42,576 bases of DNA from Nostoc foliaceum FACHB-393 (GTDB lineage Bacteria; Cyanobacteriota; Cyanobacteriia; Cyanobacteriales; Nostocaceae): NCBI RefSeq assembly GCF_014698505.1, contig NZ_JACJTD010000059.1:1-42576 (forward strand). Direction: 5' to 3'. The notes under the pieces are model-generated. The model did not search any database and was not told where the DNA came from. It saw only the letters and a list, made by a program, of their open reading frames with translations. Positions 17,534 to 25,579 of this stretch are shown here, piece by piece. The position numbers and the translations under genes are program-made. The stretch's first letter is position 1; each line of letters begins with the position of its first letter.

Positions 17534-17594
17534 ACAGAACCACATAATACACTACAAATGGGAGGGACTGTCTACCCCTGCTCGATTGAGCTAG

Positions 17595-18959
17595 TTGTCG
17601 ATAGACGCAGTTGGCGAGTTGGGGGAACACATCAAAAATGAGCGCCAAGCTCGTCCACTGCTGCGGTTAGTTAAGGAACCAGAGAAACTAAAACAAGCTG
17701 TAGCGATCGCACTTGAAGAAAATTCCTCCCCAAGTGAATCAGATTTTGCTGCTGCCGCCCAAAAAGTGGTTCCTCAACTTCCACGCAAAAAGCTATCTAT
17801 TCAGGAACCAATGGTTCCCAAAATTGAAGAACCAGTGGTTCCTCAAAAAGCCAAAGTCACAGTTTCACAACAGTCACACCCAAGGTATGGAGAAGAGGGA
17901 ACCATTGAGGCAGACGCACCAAATCGTTGGCAACAGATTGTTACCTTTGCTGATGGTGAGAGGCTGCTTATCAACAATACTGATTTGGATGCCCCCAGCG
18001 TTCCCTTTCCCAGAGAACGCAATTACCCCACAGAATATTCTGAGGCGATCGCTGCTATTGAAGAACGCCATAAACAAGAACTAGAGCGACTTTCCCAAGA
18101 AATGAGGATTGGTTTGCAAACAGAGGCCACAGCCAGAGCAGAAGCCCAGATACAAGAGCAAATCCAATCTCTGCAAAATTTGTACAGGCAACAAAGGGAG
18201 CAAAACGTTCAGTTACAGCAGCGCCTAGACGAAATGAAATCATTACGGCAGTTGGAGACTGAGAACCAACAGCTTAGGCAGCGTATTCAAGATTTGGAAA
18301 ACGCTGTTGAACAACGCCCTTCTCAACAGTGGGGGAATACCATGACGCAACAGGCAACCAAAGCGTTGAATAAGCAGGTAAAGCAAGCACTGGAGAAGAC
18401 AATTGATCTGCGATCGCTAGCTGTTGAACCACCCAAGGAGAATGCTCAAGAATGTCTGCGGCTCATGGGCATGGCTTTGAAAAACCTTGCCAGTGCTATG
18501 AACAATACCCAAGCGCTCGAAGCTGCGGCGATAATTCTGGGGAGTGAGCCGACACCATCTGCGATCGCATATCGAGCCGAGCAATTAGAAATGTTGCCTC
18601 AAGCTGTCAGTGATATTCGGCAGGTGCTTGCAAAACCTGGGTGTAGCTGGCAGGAGTTTTGGGATGTTGCCCAAGAGTATGAGGTTATTAAACAAGACTA
18701 TTGGGTGGAATTGACCAGTGAGGAGACTGATTTAATTACTGCACTCCAGAACACATCTACTGAACCGGACACAATTAGCGTTGGCTCTATCGTTGCCCAC
18801 GCCGACCCATACCGCACTTTGTATGTAGAGAGAGGTGAAGTAGTAGAGGATTTAGGCGAAGAGTTGGTGGTTGCCTGGGATTGTTGGAAGGAGCAATCAA
18901 AAAAGACTGATAGGTATTTCCGAGATGAATTGCGATTCTGGCAACCGGAAAAAGAGTAG
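17595..18959 (+). CDS. Protein A2: 5'-truncated paralogue of A1
   Basis: From 17601 the sequence aligns with A1 from 4117 to the stop over exactly the same length, 1359 bases, with about 88% identical residues by my count. The first 82 codons of A1, including the GYKNFEEYC helix-turn-helix-like part, are missing. What lies upstream is unrelated DNA with a TAG just before a TTG at 17595. That TTG gives MSIDAVGELGE but has no good ribosome site. The intact frame and mild substitutions show long selection before, or despite, the truncation. The NERQARPL segment, linker, beta segment, coiled coil and C-terminal domain remain. It may be silent, or made as a shorter form that competes with A1. Confidence 0.6.
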   Translation: MSIDAVGELGEHIKNERQARPLLRLVKEPEKLKQAVAIALEENSSPSESDFAAAAQKVVPQLPRKKLSIQEPMVPKIEEPVVPQKAKVTVSQQSHPRYGEEGTIEADAPNRWQQIVTFADGERLLINNTDLDAPSVPFPRERNYPTEYSEAIAAIEERHKQELERLSQEMRIGLQTEATARAEAQIQEQIQSLQNLYRQQREQNVQLQQRLDEMKSLRQLETENQQLRQRIQDLENAVEQRPSQQWGNTMTQQATKALNKQVKQALEKTIDLRSLAVEPPKENAQECLRLMGMALKNLASAMNNTQALEAAAIILGSEPTPSAIAYRAEQLEMLPQAVSDIRQVLAKPGCSWQEFWDVAQEYEVIKQDYWVELTSEETDLITALQNTSTEPDTISVGSIVAHADPYRTLYVERGEVVEDLGEELVVAWDCWKEQSKKTDRYFRDELRFWQPEKE

Positions 18960-19179
18960 GTGAAGTTGTTGATTAGAGCGATTGCTTAGTTAAAAACTGT
19001 GCAATCACCCTATGAAAAGTGTCTCCGCCGCAAACGGTAGACAACAACACGATTATAACAATGTAGCTAGTTGTACCGCCAAATGTACTGATAACTTTTA
19101 AGACCGATAAGTATCAAACCAAACCCTGCAATCGCTGTAGGGAAAATTCCGTGCGTCAACATAAACAGGAGATTGTAAA

Positions 19180-20373
19180 ATGACTGCAACCATTACTCGT
19201 CCTAAGCTCAAAAAGTCTGCTGCTAGCAAGAAGGAATCCCCGTATAAAAGGCTTCATGTGATTATTCCCATAGAAGACATGTTGTGGGCATCGCAACAAA
19301 AGCCTTCAGTTAATCAGCTATGGCAGGAGTGCTGGACGGCTGACCCTTACGGTTCTCGGTGGATGTCTTTGACCTCAGCTTTGGGTTACAGTACTTTTAT
19401 CTCTGCGAAGAAAATTCTCTCTGAAAGCGGGTTGTTCATTTTCAAGCCTGACAAGTCGATTCAAGACGGGCGAGAAACGGCTAGCTGGATGGTGAAGAAT
19501 TTACATGGCAGCAGAATGAAAGAGTTCTGGGAGAAACCCAATGCTGAAAATCAGGAACCAGATTCTACAAAACAAGAATCAAATGCTGAGATTTCAGACA
19601 AAGATGCTGGCTCTGAAGAAATGGGTGCTTTGTATAAAGCATCTATTTCAGATCAAAGTCAGTCAGAGAAAGGGTTCCAGAAAACCTCACGAACTGTTCA
19701 GGAACACCTAACGAACTCTACAAAAGAGTTCGTTAGGTGTATCTCTGACACGCTTACAGAAAATTCGCGTGAGGAGAAGACGGCTCATGCGCCCTTGAGG
19801 GGCGCGTCGCCTCAGTCTGTCGAGGGCGTGTCAGAGAAGGAGGAAGAGTTACCTGCGGTAACGAACTGCACGACGCTAACGCTTGTAAATGCTGCACCGA
19901 GTCAACCTACTCCGTTGCTGGCTGAAAACCAGAATTGTGGTGTTGAACTGAGGGACTGTCATGAAGGTACTGGTTCCGCCGTGTCCGTCGCCGTAAATGA
20001 ATTTTCTTCAACTTTAGCGATCGCTAATCAAACACCGAAGCAAGTAGAACAGGGTCAATCTGCTTTGTTGTTGGTTGAAAATTCAGTTTCGGGTGTAGAA
20101 GTCAAAGCAGTTGATGAAGGTGAAAGTTCCGCCGCGTCTGTCCCCAGTGCTGAAAAGTGGTCACATGAAGCAATAGTTGTAAGGGCAAATGCGCGACCTG
20201 TAAGAAGGGAGAAACTAAATCGAGCAGCAAATTCAGGGGAGAATCCGGGCTTTGACTTCTTGCTCTCATGCTGGAGTGACGATCCGGCTTTGCAGATTTT
20301 GATCAAGAAGTTACTAGTGAAGTTTCCGCAGTGGGGGGTTGCGATTGTGGATGGGGTGTTGGTTAACTCGTAA
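19180..20373 (+). CDS. Protein B2: paralogue of B1, 397 aa
   Basis: AGGAGA lies about 8 bases before the ATG. Residues about 20-115 parallel the B1 N-terminus, though at low identity, and end with MVKNLHG. The middle holds a 16-bp perfect inverted repeat in the DNA (19704-19740), the shared palindrome (19789-19805) and two coding repeats anchored at 19924 and 20077. The C-terminal 60 residues match B1 closely (ENPGFDF, W, DDPAL, KKLLVK, PQWG). The last 11 bases overlap the 3' end of the opposite-strand LuxR gene. A2 ends 220 bases upstream. Role unknown; see B1. Confidence 0.75.
   Translation: MTATITRPKLKKSAASKKESPYKRLHVIIPIEDMLWASQQKPSVNQLWQECWTADPYGSRWMSLTSALGYSTFISAKKILSESGLFIFKPDKSIQDGRETASWMVKNLHGSRMKEFWEKPNAENQEPDSTKQESNAEISDKDAGSEEMGALYKASISDQSQSEKGFQKTSRTVQEHLTNSTKEFVRCISDTLTENSREEKTAHAPLRGASPQSVEGVSEKEEELPAVTNCTTLTLVNAAPSQPTPLLAENQNCGVELRDCHEGTGSAVSVAVNEFSSTLAIANQTPKQVEQGQSALLLVENSVSGVEVKAVDEGESSAASVPSAEKWSHEAIVVRANARPVRREKLNRAANSGENPGFDFLLSCWSDDPALQILIKKLLVKFPQWGVAIVDGVLVNS
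19689..19740. repeat. Perfect 16-bp inverted repeat with 22-bp-spaced ACGAACT sites inside B2
   Basis: Arms 19704-19719 and 19725-19740 are perfectly complementary with the 5-base loop ACAAA. ACGAACT occurs at 19689-19695 and 19711-19717, 22 bp apart, and inverted at 19727-19733. The position relative to the shared TAHAPLRGASP segment is the same as that of the B1 structure, but the sequence is unrelated. Confidence 0.75.
19789..19805. repeat. Palindrome shared with B1
   Basis: GCGCCC / TTGAG / GGGCGC, the same as at 6198-6214, with identical near flanks. Confidence 0.65.
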
Positions 20374-20980
20374 TGTCTGAAGTTGAAAGAGCAGAGCAAA
20401 GTAAGCGATCAATCTCTGCTATATCGGGATCAAGAGTTTGGTCGTTCATAGCTGATTGAGCAACGTTTCCAGATTGACTACTTGCGGATGTTTGTTCTTG
20501 CATTGTGCGTAACTGGTGCAAACGATTAATTAGTGAAGAACAGTGATAAACCATAGCGGAACGACTATTTACTTTTAACTTAATAAAAATACGGCGTAGG
20601 TGAGCAGAAACAGTCGACTCGCTGATTTGAAGTTGGTTAGCAACTTTTTTATTAGATGAACCTAAACCAACCAAAGCAGCAATTTGTAACTCTCGTCCTG
20701 TTAAAATACTAATTAGGCTAGGATCTATAACCTCTGGTGTGTTCTGAGTTTTTACAATTGCATAGTGATTTCCATCAGCTTCAAAATGCCCAACTACAGA
20801 ACAAAATGAAATAGTGTCAATCATAACCTCTGAAGTAAACTGTTGGCTATTTTCTGTAGGCGATTCAACTGCAATAATAAGAAAACCAGAGTTTTTTATG
20901 AAAAACTTACTAATGATACAGGAATCTGAAACTAATTTTCCAGCAAAAATACTAGAAGTTTGATCAACGTGTCCTTGCAT
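20363..20980 (-). CDS. LuxR-type transcriptional regulator, 205 aa
   Basis: Residues about 90-150 are a LuxR/GerE DNA-binding domain: LTGRELQIAALVGLG, KKVANQLQISESTVSAHLRR and KLKVNSRSAMV. The N-terminal 85 residues form a small beta-rich sensor-like domain, not one I can name. The C-terminal 50 residues are polar. It lies between the B2 gene, which it overlaps tail to tail by 11 bases, and the RiPP locus. Regulators with this type of domain occur in many filamentous cyanobacteria. Control of the RiPP genes is plausible from position only. Confidence 0.85.
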   Translation of the reverse strand: MQGHVDQTSSIFAGKLVSDSCIISKFFIKNSGFLIIAVESPTENSQQFTSEVMIDTISFCSVVGHFEADGNHYAIVKTQNTPEVIDPSLISILTGRELQIAALVGLGSSNKKVANQLQISESTVSAHLRRIFIKLKVNSRSAMVYHCSSLINRLHQLRTMQEQTSASSQSGNVAQSAMNDQTLDPDIAEIDRLLCSALSTSDITS

Positions 20981-21489
20981 AATTTTCTTAACTCTAAATT
21001 TAGGTATTAAGGGCTTGAGGCTGGTATGTACCTAACAGGCTGAATGGTCTGTAGATGAGAAGATATGCAGAAACTTTTTTGATCAGGAACTTAATGTTTT
21101 TGGAATCTAGATGAGGTATGAAGAAAACCATTTTAAAGTTTTTCCAACCCCCAATGTTTTTATCATTTATGCTTATCCCTGCTATTTTTAGGTTAATACA
21201 GCACACTTTCGGTTCTTATGTACAGTCATAAAGATGTACAGAAGAATCCAAAGGCGTAATCTAAAAACATAAAACTGCGGGAAAACAAATGTATTAATAA
21301 TCAGGTTGCCTAAAAATAACACTGGATAGTTGCTTCAACATTTCCCGTGATAAGTAAGAATACGGTTACTATACACTAGGTGCTAACAGCTTGATCCAGC
21401 TAAAGGATGATGTAATTAAAATTTAAGATTTCGGATTCAATAATTCAACATTTTATAAATATTAATTAAGTAGTATCACTTAGCACAAA
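20981..21489. promoter_or_regulatory. 509-base upstream region of the LuxR-type gene
   Basis: No credible gene is seen; a 68-codon minus-strand frame here has no good start or composition. ATGTACAG occurs as a direct repeat at 21218-21225 and 21234-21241, 16 bp apart, a possible binding site about 240 bases upstream of the LuxR-type gene. The part nearest 21489 is AT-rich. Confidence 0.35.
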
Positions 21490-22356
21490 TTAAACTAAAT
21501 ACCAAAATCCTCTAGCGCCTATCCAAGGCTTATTTTGTAATTTTGGGCTGTCTGCCCTATCATCAGCTAAGTCAGATGGGCTGAATGGTAATTGGGATAA
21601 CACATTAGCTTTTGGAGATTCTGGCACGAACAGATGCAAAACTGTTAAGCGTAATCCTGCCCAAAGAAATTTGATAGTACCAGTAGAAATCAATAATTGT
21701 CGCAAATAATCTCGCTCTACTGAGACAAAAGAATCTCTAGGTGTGAGAACTTGACAAGAAATGCCCCAAAATTGTAGAGCTTTGCAAATTTCTGGAGGCA
21801 GGTTTTTTTCAAAATCTGCTTCTTGCTGATAAGTCAGAATGAAAGCAGAACCTAAACTTGCAGCCAGTGCTATGGTATCGCGGAAGGCAAAAGGTAAAAT
21901 GTAGTCTATAGTTTGAGATTCGTCAATTCGGCTATCGAGGGATTTTGCCAGCGCTTCCCATTGCCAGAAGATTTCTAGATTTCTATTTTTTGGAAGGAGA
22001 GATTCTCTAAGGCTATCTCCTAGCCAAAATAAATTAAGTCTTGCTAAGTCATTCTCCATACGGAATTGTTCCCATCTCTTAAGTGACCAAAGCGTTTCCT
22101 CCAGTGCAACACGTTCTTGCTTGGGCGTTCTACAAGAGTTAATTCCTTTTGGAGTAATTAATTCTGGATGCTGTAAGTAAAAGGAAGAACTGTCAAGTAT
22201 ATGCCAAAGTTCTCGTACAACCCATAACTCCATCACTTCTCCTAACTGTTGAATTAGAGAGACTCCGTGGACAGAGAGAGCTAAGGCTGGGTCAATAATG
22301 CATATCTGAGGTTGGGAAAGAGAGAAATTGGTTTTGGGTAAGAGATCGTACTTCAT
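21490..22356 (-). CDS. Hypothetical protein, 288 aa
   Basis: Family not recognised. It begins with a hydrophobic strand ending in Asp (ICIIDPALAL, about residues 18-27), has a Trp-rich middle, and later FRDTIALAASLGSAFILTY (about 158-176). An early Asp and a late D-x(n)-A-x(n)-T segment recall PIN-type folds, but the resemblance is too weak to name it. No signal peptide. It is divergent from the AraC-type gene, with a 324-base regulatory gap between. Confidence 0.65.
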   Translation of the reverse strand: MKYDLLPKTNFSLSQPQICIIDPALALSVHGVSLIQQLGEVMELWVVRELWHILDSSSFYLQHPELITPKGINSCRTPKQERVALEETLWSLKRWEQFRMENDLARLNLFWLGDSLRESLLPKNRNLEIFWQWEALAKSLDSRIDESQTIDYILPFAFRDTIALAASLGSAFILTYQQEADFEKNLPPEICKALQFWGISCQVLTPRDSFVSVERDYLRQLLISTGTIKFLWAGLRLTVLHLFVPESPKANVLSQLPFSPSDLADDRADSPKLQNKPWIGARGFWYLV

Positions 22357-22506
22357 TACATTTGGCTATGGCATTAGGTTTTGATGATTTTAATGTGTAT
22401 CCCAGCCGTATTTACCCTCTGGGAAGAAAGATTGCTTAATTTAGTGCTTACAAGATAAATCAGAAAGCTTTTAAATACAATGCATAAAATTTGGATTTCG
22501 ACTACT

Positions 22507-22540
22507 AGTTAAAATTAACTAAGTATAAAAGCTTAGTTAA
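22507..22540. promoter_or_regulatory. Candidate operator: overlapping AGTTAA/TTAACT palindromes
   Basis: AGTTAA-AA-TTAACT (22507-22520) overlaps a perfect 9-bp inverted repeat TTAACTAAG (22515-22523) / CTTAGTTAA (22532-22540) with an 8-base spacer. It lies in the 324-base gap between divergent genes, 140 bases before the AraC-type start. A second inverted repeat, TCCCAG (22400-22405) / CTGGGA (22419-22424), lies near the other gene. Nothing else is seen in this gap. Confidence 0.5.
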
Positions 22541-22680
22541 AATGGGTGACTTGCAAAAATTATGAAACAGTAATATCACTATAGAGAAAGTATTTTTTGT
22601 TCACTCTCAAGAAAATCAACAGATTTCTTAGTGAATTGATCAATTTAGGGATCATCACTGCTTAAACCAAAAAAGCATTT

Positions 22681-23118
22681 ATGAACAAGCATTGCACTGC
22701 TGATTTTCAGATAGTTGCAGAACAAGCCCTTGCCAATACTGCTGGATCACCAGATAGTTTACTATCGATATTTCCTAGTAATCCTCAACTGAGTCAGGTC
22801 TTTCAATTTATTGAGACAAATTATAATCAACCAATCAGTTTATGTGACGTGGCTGTTGCCGTTGGTTACTGCGCGGCTTATTTGACCGATTTAGTACGGC
22901 GCAATACAGGATATACAGTGAATGATTGGATTGTTGAACGTCGAATGGTAGCAGCACGCGCTCTACTGCTAGAGACTGACCAATGTGTAAGTCAAGTCGC
23001 TCAAGCAGTTGGTTATCAGCATGAAGGTTACTTTTTTCGCCAATTCCGCCAACATCATGGGATTACACCTAAAGCTTTTAGAAAAGCCCAACGCAGCCAG
23101 AGTAGTAGCAGCCATTAG
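22681..23118 (+). CDS. AraC-type transcriptional regulator, 145 aa
   Basis: Residues about 38-138 are a complete AraC/XylS DNA-binding domain with two helix-turn-helix units: ISLCDVAVAVGYCAAYLTDLVRR-type and VSQVAQAVGYQHEGYFFRQF, followed by HHGITPKAFRKAQR. There is only a short N-terminal tail and no effector domain, so the activity must be set by its level or by a partner. It precedes the sensor, ParA and RiPP genes on the same strand and probably controls some of them, perhaps through the palindromes at 22507-22540. Confidence 0.9.
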   Translation: MNKHCTADFQIVAEQALANTAGSPDSLLSIFPSNPQLSQVFQFIETNYNQPISLCDVAVAVGYCAAYLTDLVRRNTGYTVNDWIVERRMVAARALLLETDQCVSQVAQAVGYQHEGYFFRQFRQHHGITPKAFRKAQRSQSSSSH

Positions 23119-23255
23119 TGTTAATTGGAGTAGAGCAATAAAGCTGTAAATCCATTTAAATATTTGGCATATTTAACTTTAAATTTGGGAACTCTAAGCC
23201 ATTTTTAAAGTATCAAAATATTTATTATACCTTAAAGCTGAAGAGCATCTTTCAA

Positions 23256-24665
23256 ATGAAGCATTTACATCGGTTATTTAACCCACTTGCTTGGCCAATC
23301 GCTGCTAAAATTTCGGTAGCATTGGTTTGTGCTGTGTTGATACCGATGATCTTCACCGCCTACTACAATCTCCAACAGAGCTTAAACAGTGTGGAGGCTG
23401 GGGAATACCGCAAACTGGAATTGTTAGCTAGCAGTAGCGCTAGTCGTTTTGACCAGTTAATTATTGACCACCACCGTGTGGTTGCCCAAGTCAGTAATAA
23501 TCATCATGTAGTAGATTTCCTGGCTGCTGACATATCAGAAAAGCAAGAAGCTCACCGCCACAACCTGCAAGCAACACTACAAAACGTCCTCCGCTCTCAT
23601 CCAGATATTGATAATGTCTTGCTGATGGATAACAAAGGTGAATGCCTTGCTGCAACAGATCCAAAATTCATTGGCGAAAACTATTCGACTATTCAAGATA
23701 ACTTTTATGGATTTGGTAGCTTGGTGAGCCAAACAATTGAAAATCCAGGAATGTTTTTCTCTGGGCGCGTGCGATCGCCTAATGGAGAGATTATGGGAAC
23801 TACCCTACTCAATATTCGGGGAGAAGATATCTGGACAACTATTAATGCCTTACATATAGACTTTCAGACCAATGTCTTCCTGATTGACCAACAGGGAGTA
23901 ATCATTAGTCATGCCGATCCATCTCTGCTCTACCATAGCCTCCTGACGCTACCAACTCAAACATTAAAACAGGTTGTTCAAAACAAACGCTACGGTGTGG
24001 ATCAGGTTGAGAGCTTGGACATTCCTGACTTAAAGGTGATGATGAGAGCCAAAGAACCAGGACACGCCACCTATCAATTGCCGCGATCGCAGTCGCAAAT
24101 AGTCGGCTTTGCACCTTTAGCAACCCAACCTTGGGTATTGGGAGTTAGCCAACCGAAAGCAGAGTTTAGCATTCCTTTGAATCGCCTGATTTGGCTCAAC
24201 AGTACCAGCGTGGTAATAGTCGGCGGAATTACGGCAATCATAGCCCTGCTCTTGGGGCTAAGTATTTCCCGACCAATTCGTGCCCTCACCGTCGCGGCCC
24301 AAGCATTGGAAGATGACGATTTTGATTCTCATGTACTAGAACTCCATCAGAATTTAGCTCAATTTGCTCATAGTCAAGATGATATCGGTCAATTAATGTG
24401 TGTCTTTTTAGAGATGGCTGAGTCAGTCAGAATGCGAGATCAGCGCCTAAAAGTGCAAGTACAGGAACTTTGCATTGAGATTAACGAAACCAAAAGAGCT
24501 AGCCACGTTGCCGAAATTACTGAGAATGAACACTTTCAGCAATTACAACAAAAAATCCAAAAGCTTAGAGAACAGCAAGTTACACAAAGTGAAACTGAGA
24601 CAGAATACTACCAAAGATTGCAGAATCAGGTGCAATCTCTCAAAGAGCGATCACACGAGCCATGA
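23256..24665 (+). CDS. dCache-HAMP membrane sensor without output domain, 469 aa
   Basis: A transmembrane helix (about 17-37) is followed by an extracytoplasmic double-Cache domain (about 45-300; IDNVLLMDNKGECLAATDP and NVFLIDQQGVIISHADP mark the two PAS-like halves). A second transmembrane helix follows (about 312-336), then a HAMP domain starting SRPIRALT (about 338-395) and a Glu/Gln-rich coiled coil to the end. There is no kinase, cyclase, GGDEF or methyl-accepting domain. It may signal by its coiled coil to a partner, the nearest candidate being the ParA-like ATPase 98 bases downstream. Confidence 0.85.
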   Translation: MKHLHRLFNPLAWPIAAKISVALVCAVLIPMIFTAYYNLQQSLNSVEAGEYRKLELLASSSASRFDQLIIDHHRVVAQVSNNHHVVDFLAADISEKQEAHRHNLQATLQNVLRSHPDIDNVLLMDNKGECLAATDPKFIGENYSTIQDNFYGFGSLVSQTIENPGMFFSGRVRSPNGEIMGTTLLNIRGEDIWTTINALHIDFQTNVFLIDQQGVIISHADPSLLYHSLLTLPTQTLKQVVQNKRYGVDQVESLDIPDLKVMMRAKEPGHATYQLPRSQSQIVGFAPLATQPWVLGVSQPKAEFSIPLNRLIWLNSTSVVIVGGITAIIALLLGLSISRPIRALTVAAQALEDDDFDSHVLELHQNLAQFAHSQDDIGQLMCVFLEMAESVRMRDQRLKVQVQELCIEINETKRASHVAEITENEHFQQLQQKIQKLREQQVTQSETETEYYQRLQNQVQSLKERSHEP

Positions 24666-24763
24666 GCCATTGAATTTATTGATTAGCGTTGATGGCAAGA
24701 CTGAAAGTTTGGGAGATATTTAAAGGGAAAAATTACTCTTGATTAATGACTTTGAGGTAAATT

Positions 24764-25552
24764 ATGGCACAGATTATCGCAGTTCATTCATTCCGTGGTG
24801 GCACTGGCAAATCCAATTTGATTGCTAATATGGCTGCTACTATGGCCTTGCAAGGAGAACGTGTAGGCATTATTGATACTGATATTCAATCACCAGGAAT
24901 TCACGTTATTTTTGGGATTAATGAAAACAAAATGGAACGCACCCTCAATGATTATTTGTGGGGGTACTGTAATATTAAAGATGCTGCCTATGATGTTACT
25001 GAAGCTTTAGCTGTAGAGCAGGGAAATACAAGTACAGTTAAAGGCAGTCTTCATTTAGTTCCTTGTAGTATTAAAGCTAGTGAAATTGCCAGAGTTCTTC
25101 GGGAGGGATATGATGTCGTTCGGCTGAATGATGGTTTTCAAGAATTCATTCGTAGTCTGAAATTAGATTATCTGTTAATTGATACACATCCTGGTTTAAA
25201 TGAAGAAACTTTGCTTTCTATTGGGATTTCTAATGTTTTAGTAATACTTCTACGTCCAGATCATCAAGACTTTCAAGGAACTGCCGTGACAGTCGATGTA
25301 GCTCGGAAGCTGAAAGTACCAAAAATGTTGTTAGTTATCAATAAGGTGCTGCCAAACTTAAATTTTCTTGACTTGCAACAACAAGTAGAAAAAATCTATA
25401 AAACTCCTGTTGTGGGGATTTTGCCTCTTTCAGAAGATATGGTACAGCTAGCAAGCAAAGGTCTTTTTTCTCTACGTTATCCTCAACATCCCATCAGTCA
25501 AACTATCAAAGGAATTACTAATCAGATTGCTAGTTTAGTCGTTAGTCATTAG
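24764..25552 (+). CDS. ParA/MinD-like ATPase, 262 aa
   Basis: The deviant Walker A is FRGGTGKSN (about 10-18; the family norm is KGGxGKT/S). The switch region is DTDIQSPG (about 38-45) and the Walker B is LLIDTHPGL (about 136-144). ParA/MinD proteins are P-loop ATPases that dimerise with ATP and position cargo on nucleoid or membrane. No C-terminal MinD-type membrane helix is obvious. GAGG lies 7 bases before the ATG. No ParB gene or centromere is adjacent, so a role in placing the sensor or export machinery is more likely than plasmid partition; that is inference. The last codons and the stop lie inside a heptad repeat. Confidence 0.9.
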   Translation: MAQIIAVHSFRGGTGKSNLIANMAATMALQGERVGIIDTDIQSPGIHVIFGINENKMERTLNDYLWGYCNIKDAAYDVTEALAVEQGNTSTVKGSLHLVPCSIKASEIARVLREGYDVVRLNDGFQEFIRSLKLDYLLIDTHPGLNEETLLSIGISNVLVILLRPDHQDFQGTAVTVDVARKLKVPKMLLVINKVLPNLNFLDLQQQVEKIYKTPVVGILPLSEDMVQLASKGLFSLRYPQHPISQTIKGITNQIASLVVSH

Positions 25553-25560
25553 TCATTAGT
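25535..25560. repeat. TTAGTCA heptad repeat across the ParA stop codon
   Basis: About 3.7 units: TTAGTCG, TTAGTCA, TTAGTCA, TTAGT. Short tandem heptads of this kind (STRR) are known in heterocyst-forming cyanobacteria. Here the repeat encodes the last residues and the TAG stop, so changes in unit number would alter the C-terminus. Confidence 0.7.
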
Positions 25561-25579
25561 TTTTTGCTTTTGTCCCTTT

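Noticed and set aside
21000..21206. A 68-codon minus-strand frame upstream of the LuxR-type gene
   Set aside because: Weak start, AT-driven composition, no domain; more likely leader or promoter DNA.
24764..25552. Plasmid partition ParA
   Set aside because: No ParB gene or centromere-like repeats lie beside it, and it is embedded in the RiPP locus, so I call it only ParA/MinD-like.
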